From an uncultured Eubacteriales bacterium (GTDB taxonomy: Bacteria; Bacillota; Clostridia; Christensenellales; UBA1242), in the NCBI GenBank assembly GCA_902796285.1, contig CADBOH010000132.1:1-5664 (forward strand): a DNA stretch of 5,664 bases, read 5' to 3'. Position 1 is the stretch's first letter. Each line of letters starts with the position of its first letter. This document shows, one piece after another, positions 3,801 to 5,664 of this stretch. A program made the translations under genes and the position numbers. Under the pieces are notes generated by a model. That model saw only the letters and a program-made list of their open reading frames with translations, did not search any database and was not told the DNA's origin.

Positions 3801-5664
3801 ATTACCATCAATGGTTATTGAGGTTACAGACCTTGAAGTATCAATAGCGTAAGAAGAGTTATCATTTGTGTAATTAATTGTGTCACCAAAGTAAGCAGTG
3901 TAACCAACTGTTGATGATGGTGTTACAGGATAAGAAGTTTCGTGAGTATCTTCATCATAATCCTGCAAATATGTTTCAACAGTGTAGTTATATATCTTTT
4001 TGTAGTAGAACACAATGTTGTTAGTGGAATTTGTGTTAAGAGTAATGGCATTTACAGTCATGTAAGGTGCCTCTCGGTTAACGACATATCCTGTCCTTGT
4101 TTCAGGTGTAAGGAATACATTTGTTCCTGCGTAACTTGAATGCACTTCGGTAAGTTCATCCTGAAGAATGTATGAAGCAGAGTTATCTGCCTGAATATAT
4201 GTCAGTACTGTGTATTCACATGGCCTTGAGAAAGATATTGTAAGAAGGTTAGATGCTGCATCTGCAACAAGTCTTATTTGCTCAAAGTTATTAAGTTCGG
4301 TGCCTGATTCTGCAATAACAGTGTACTGTGTTCTGTCGCCGATATAACATTTTATTGTGTTGCCACCAACAGTGTACTCTGTCATTGTTACAGGGTCACT
4401 TGTCACTATTGTACCATCTGCCTGTTGTGTTTCGGTAACAACGGTAAGAGATGTAGGTATTTTGTAACAAGCGGTAAGTGCATTTGTTTTGCCTGAAGTA
4501 AGTTTTTCAGGGAACTGCTTATATTCAATAAGGTCAACGTTTGAATATCCGTAAGCAGCCAGTGATCTTGATGTGTAAGAAAGTACATCGCCGGCATATC
4601 CGGTAAGTCCGGATTGAGTAGCGGCATCAATTGTAAGGTATGTACCATTTTCTTGTTGTACCTGTGTTAATATAGAGTATGTAACAATCTTTTTGTACTT
4701 AACAATAATTGCATTTGTTGCATTGCCAACAAGTGTCATTGTAAGTCCAGGAGTAGAATTTGCCTCATCCAGTACATATCCATCAGGTGTAGGGGTAGTG
4801 TAATCAATCACATTACCGGCATAAGCGGTACCATCGGTAGTATTAGGGTTACCATAAGTGCCAGTTGTTGATGGCCAGTACACATCTATTCTGTAACGTG
4901 TCCTTAACTTGTAGTAAATATTTATTGTGTTTGAGCTGTCACCGACAAGGGTAAGTGTTGTTGTAAGTGTTATTGTAGAAAGGTCCTCATCAATATCATA
5001 ACCCGTTCTTTTTTCGGTGTAACCAACAATGTCTCCGCAATAGTAATTTACATCAACATCATTTACCTTATGAGTGGTAAATGTTTCGGTAGATTCTCTG
5101 TCATATTCACCGGAATTATCCATTACATAGATATTAAGTGTGTATGAGCATTTTTTAAGATAATAAATGCTTATCTCGTTAGAAGAATCGCCGTAAAGCC
5201 TTATCTGAGGTGATTTAGGTGTTGTATAATAGAATACAAATTTGTCGGCATTTGCAACCAAAAATTCTTCGTTTGATGTTTGTTGAGTAAGGTGATATTT
5301 TGTTGAAATTCTATATCCGGTAGGGGTTGTTGCAAGTGTAACAACATCATCCGGATAGAAGTTTGTATCAACACCATTTATTTTGTGTGTATTATATGTA
5401 ATTTCTGTTTTTGTGAAAGATGTTTTGTCGGTATCTGTATTGTTTTGTTTGTAAATCTTAACTTTAAGTGATACACGTTTTTTGTATCTTATAACCAGTT
5501 TATTACGGGAAGAATTACCATTAAGGGTAATAGTAGTAGTAGATGTAGGAATATCCAGGTCATATCCTGCAGGGGCAGGGTCAGAATAGGTTATTGGATC
5601 GCCTATATGGTAGATATTTTCGGTTGTAGTTGTAGAACTGTCGTAAGAACCGGCATCATTTTGA
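888..5664 (-). CDS. Giant multi-repeat MucBP-like surface protein, C-terminal part (5' end outside window)
   Basis: The frame is open from the right edge to TAA at 888-890 and gives 1591 residues without a start. It is built wholly of about 19 repeats of roughly 72-108 residues. A typical unit reads YTVNIY at the first strand, then a turn with DG or NG and a Tyr, a GD-x-I-x-Y motif, a GY turn, ITL-x-GN-x-SNNI, and ends in YYKK. This layout resembles MucBP (PF06458-type) beta-grasp repeats of mucus-binding and surface proteins; InlB B-repeat/Flg_new is the main alternative. I infer an extracellular stalk or adhesin that spaces an unseen N-terminal domain from the cell or binds glycans. Trp is rare (three residues) and Tyr, Asn, Thr and Ser are abundant. 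There is no LPXTG, no C-terminal hydrophobic segment, and no SLH, GW or LysM-like module: the chain ends on the last strand (INVYMTE). The TTG at 5261 is not a real start, because the repeats continue upstream of it. The gene ends at the 846-882 terminator, and no neighbour on its strand is visible. Confidence 0.85.
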   Translation of the reverse strand, partial: QNDAGSYDSSTTTTENIYHIGDPITYSDPAPAGYDLDIPTSTTTITLNGNSSRNKLVIRYKKRVSLKVKIYKQNNTDTDKTSFTKTEITYNTHKINGVDTNFYPDDVVTLATTPTGYRISTKYHLTQQTSNEEFLVANADKFVFYYTTPKSPQIRLYGDSSNEISIYYLKKCSYTLNIYVMDNSGEYDRESTETFTTHKVNDVDVNYYCGDIVGYTEKRTGYDIDEDLSTITLTTTLTLVGDSSNTINIYYKLRTRYRIDVYWPSTTGTYGNPNTTDGTAYAGNVIDYTTPTPDGYVLDEANSTPGLTMTLVGNATNAIIVKYKKIVTYSILTQVQQENGTYLTIDAATQSGLTGYAGDVLSYTSRSLAAYGYSNVDLIEYKQFPEKLTSGKTNALTACYKIPTSLTVVTETQQADGTIVTSDPVTMTEYTVGGNTIKCYIGDRTQYTVIAESGTELNNFEQIRLVADAASNLLTISFSRPCEYTVLTYIQADNSASYILQDELTEVHSSYAGTNVFLTPETRTGYVVNREAPYMTVNAITLNTNSTNNIVFYYKKIYNYTVETYLQDYDEDTHETSYPVTPSSTVGYTAYFGDTINYTNDNSSYAIDTSRSVTSITIDGNGNYTIRAYLKQKINYRVSIYIRSEDGKYYYQSNLNSYTVTGDYTLTGFGYIGDEINSTVYTAPAISGYDVAYNYTPYNFTPITLYPDASNILMIYYEKRVTYTVQTFLMNSNGYYGNGSGATTPYSTETKNGYLSQASDLSFVPDNLTVSGVNYVIERKDAVTLRSSGNTVPVYYNNIVNYTVNLYEQQNDGSFSETPDEIVNRTGVANHRPDYVPPEKTKAAGAAHDYSVDYNFLELDPNGTSVYTVRYYINASYTVKFYLQNSSNANNFDLVADPTVYGVDEEDLSGTGRVNTYTSFTPPEITGYKLYNFSQLKISGNESSNVLEVKYKKVCKYTINFYKEDSDGTINYYDVKTDIECMFGDEIRYEQGIEEEPGYVTIQDPNPLVITTNNASNVLNVTYKYIRYYTIEKRTQSPTDPTKYTSTYSEPIQCIISDETIDYQPTEDEMLLYYIQSTPITISGDVEDEDNILVVILTNYAYYEEHYYIMDDDGTYFEGVAVKKDKYGDGVGFNDSTYLSYRYYGDDGNGNLTWIDATLYRPDYDIDYENENHVDSITLTQLGADANDKISIYFKKIVSSITVKIYNESSGSYPSSRYPSSTETIEYKNISLGTRYYAGELYDYTKVISGYEFDTRDDANGVPRDAYKSIILSGNSDNNIVLVYYRKLTSYIVRVYGQTSASEYGKTLNTYTSTVEYHISDTVRVSGTITSGKLYIKTYLGSTSELLHSIDVGSTYEFNYATDRGGNNLSSYSDSITLVESQSYNEIRVYCYLKLSYTVNIYKQNSSTGNTRTPVTSEVKWHIGNTVSYVVGSGTYTIKVGSSNDKSGTITSEYEFFKAEDYNNASISESPSNTYSITLSATTGDNIINIYYKKLVSYTINIYVYNGSKYTLDSTYTSDVDLHIDDEVTFTKLVSTYTIKVNNVLVKTESLPSGYSTVDHVYNYNNQTLTNNKLTLTATSANNQINVYMTE
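891..1799 (-). repeat. Protein repeats 17-19, long C-terminal subtype
   Basis: The last three units are 107, 100 and 96 residues and share an insert absent elsewhere. It has a HI-x-D/N motif (HISD, HIGN, HIDD; His at window residues 1318, 1422 and 1523), followed by a Y-x-IK strand (LYIKT, YTIKV, YTIKV). Units 17 and 18 then share a YEF-x-x-A-x-D stretch. The insert could form an extra hairpin or subdomain on the beta-grasp fold. Because all three units sit at the very C-terminus, where an anchor would normally be, this subtype may itself carry the attachment or assembly role. That last point is inference. Confidence 0.7.
1800..4901 (-). repeat. Protein repeats 4-16, diverged core array
   Basis: Thirteen units with boundaries placed just after each YYKK-like end. 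High-coordinate ends are near 4901, 4685, 4454, 4220, 3992, 3764, 3503, 3266, 3041, 2801, 2585, 2366 and 2072. Most are 72-91 residues long. The conserved frame is the first strand (YTV-x-x-Y), the GD turn and the closing SNNI-x-YYKK strand; the middle is very variable. No two units look nearly identical at DNA or protein level, so the array is old or under diversifying selection and is not a recent slippage product. Unit 15 (2073-2366) is degenerate and longer, at 98 residues, with a Gly/Asp-rich stretch GDDGNGNLTWIDA. Unit 14 has lost the usual YYKK end. Confidence 0.75.
4902..5474 (-). repeat. Protein repeats 2-3, THK-insert subtype
   Basis: Units 2 and 3 (window residues 64-171 and 172-254, counting from the right edge) share an insert before the GD/DD turn: THKINGVDTNFY in unit 2 and THKVNDVDVNYY in unit 3, with the His at residues 93 and 198. 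No other unit has it, so the two arose by a fairly recent duplication. Unit 2 is unusually long (108 residues) because it carries the closing strand pair twice, once ending KFVFYYTT (about 141-148) and again ending ISIYYLKK (164-171). Half a unit appears to have been inserted or left behind by recombination. Unit 1 (residues 1-63, positions 5475-5663) is cut by the window edge. Confidence 0.7.

Noticed and set aside
2346..4139. Open frames on the plus strand inside the repeat protein gene (2346-2618, 3071-3265, 3942-4139)
   Set aside because: They are antisense shadows of the long gene, with Cys/Phe/Ile/Val-rich composition, no family features and no ribosome binding site I could support.
2816..4648. 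Short minus-strand frames inside the gene (2816-3043, 4406-4648)
   Set aside because: They overlap the long coding frame out of phase and show Leu/Thr/Gln-biased shadow composition with no recognisable domain.
888..5261. Treating the TTG at 5261 as the true start of the protein gene
   Set aside because: The frame stays open for another 134 codons to the window edge, and those codons encode the same kind of repeats. There is no signal peptide after the TTG. The gene is cut by the window.

Overview
The window looks like accessory sequence from a low-GC Gram-positive (Bacillota or Mollicutes-like) bacterium. It is visibly AT-rich, especially between genes. It uses TGG for Trp, a TAA stop and a classical intrinsic terminator. 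The one protein is a Tyr/Asn/Thr/Ser-rich extracellular repeat protein of the kind found in gut Firmicutes. Lineage is inferred from composition and protein style only; no taxonomic marker gene is present.

Layout. (1) Positions 1-461 hold a tandem array of a structured, gene-free element with a period of 155 nt. Two copies and the front of a third are visible, and the array probably continues leftwards off the window. Each copy folds on paper into a closed multi-branch structure: a closing stem around AGTGC/GCAC and three inner hairpins. Copies 1 and 2 then carry a fourth hairpin. The arms keep their lengths while their sequences change in compensating ways, which is the mark of a selected RNA. 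The last copy ends in a 28-bp, nearly perfect hairpin. (2) Positions 462-845 are very AT-rich and have no credible gene. They carry an isolated promoter-like TTGACA box on the plus strand and a duplicated short motif. (3) A 12-bp hairpin at 846-882, with T-runs on both sides, works as a bidirectional terminator. (4) Positions 888-5664, minus strand, are one open reading frame of 1591 codons plus stop. It is cut by the right window edge, so only the C-terminal part of a giant protein is seen.

The protein consists entirely of about 19 diverged repeats of roughly 72-108 residues, most resembling MucBP-type beta-grasp repeats of surface adhesins. It stops directly on the last beta-strand of the last repeat, with no LPXTG signal, membrane segment or wall-binding module. 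Any anchor must therefore lie near the unseen N-terminus, or the protein is released. Two repeat subtypes stand out: units 2-3 share a THK-type insert, and units 17-19 share a longer insert containing a HI-x-D/N motif and a YxIK strand.

The RNA array and the protein gene are convergent and separated by the shared terminator, so nothing shows that they work together. The array is the most likely undescribed element here. I do not recognise it as a named RNA family.
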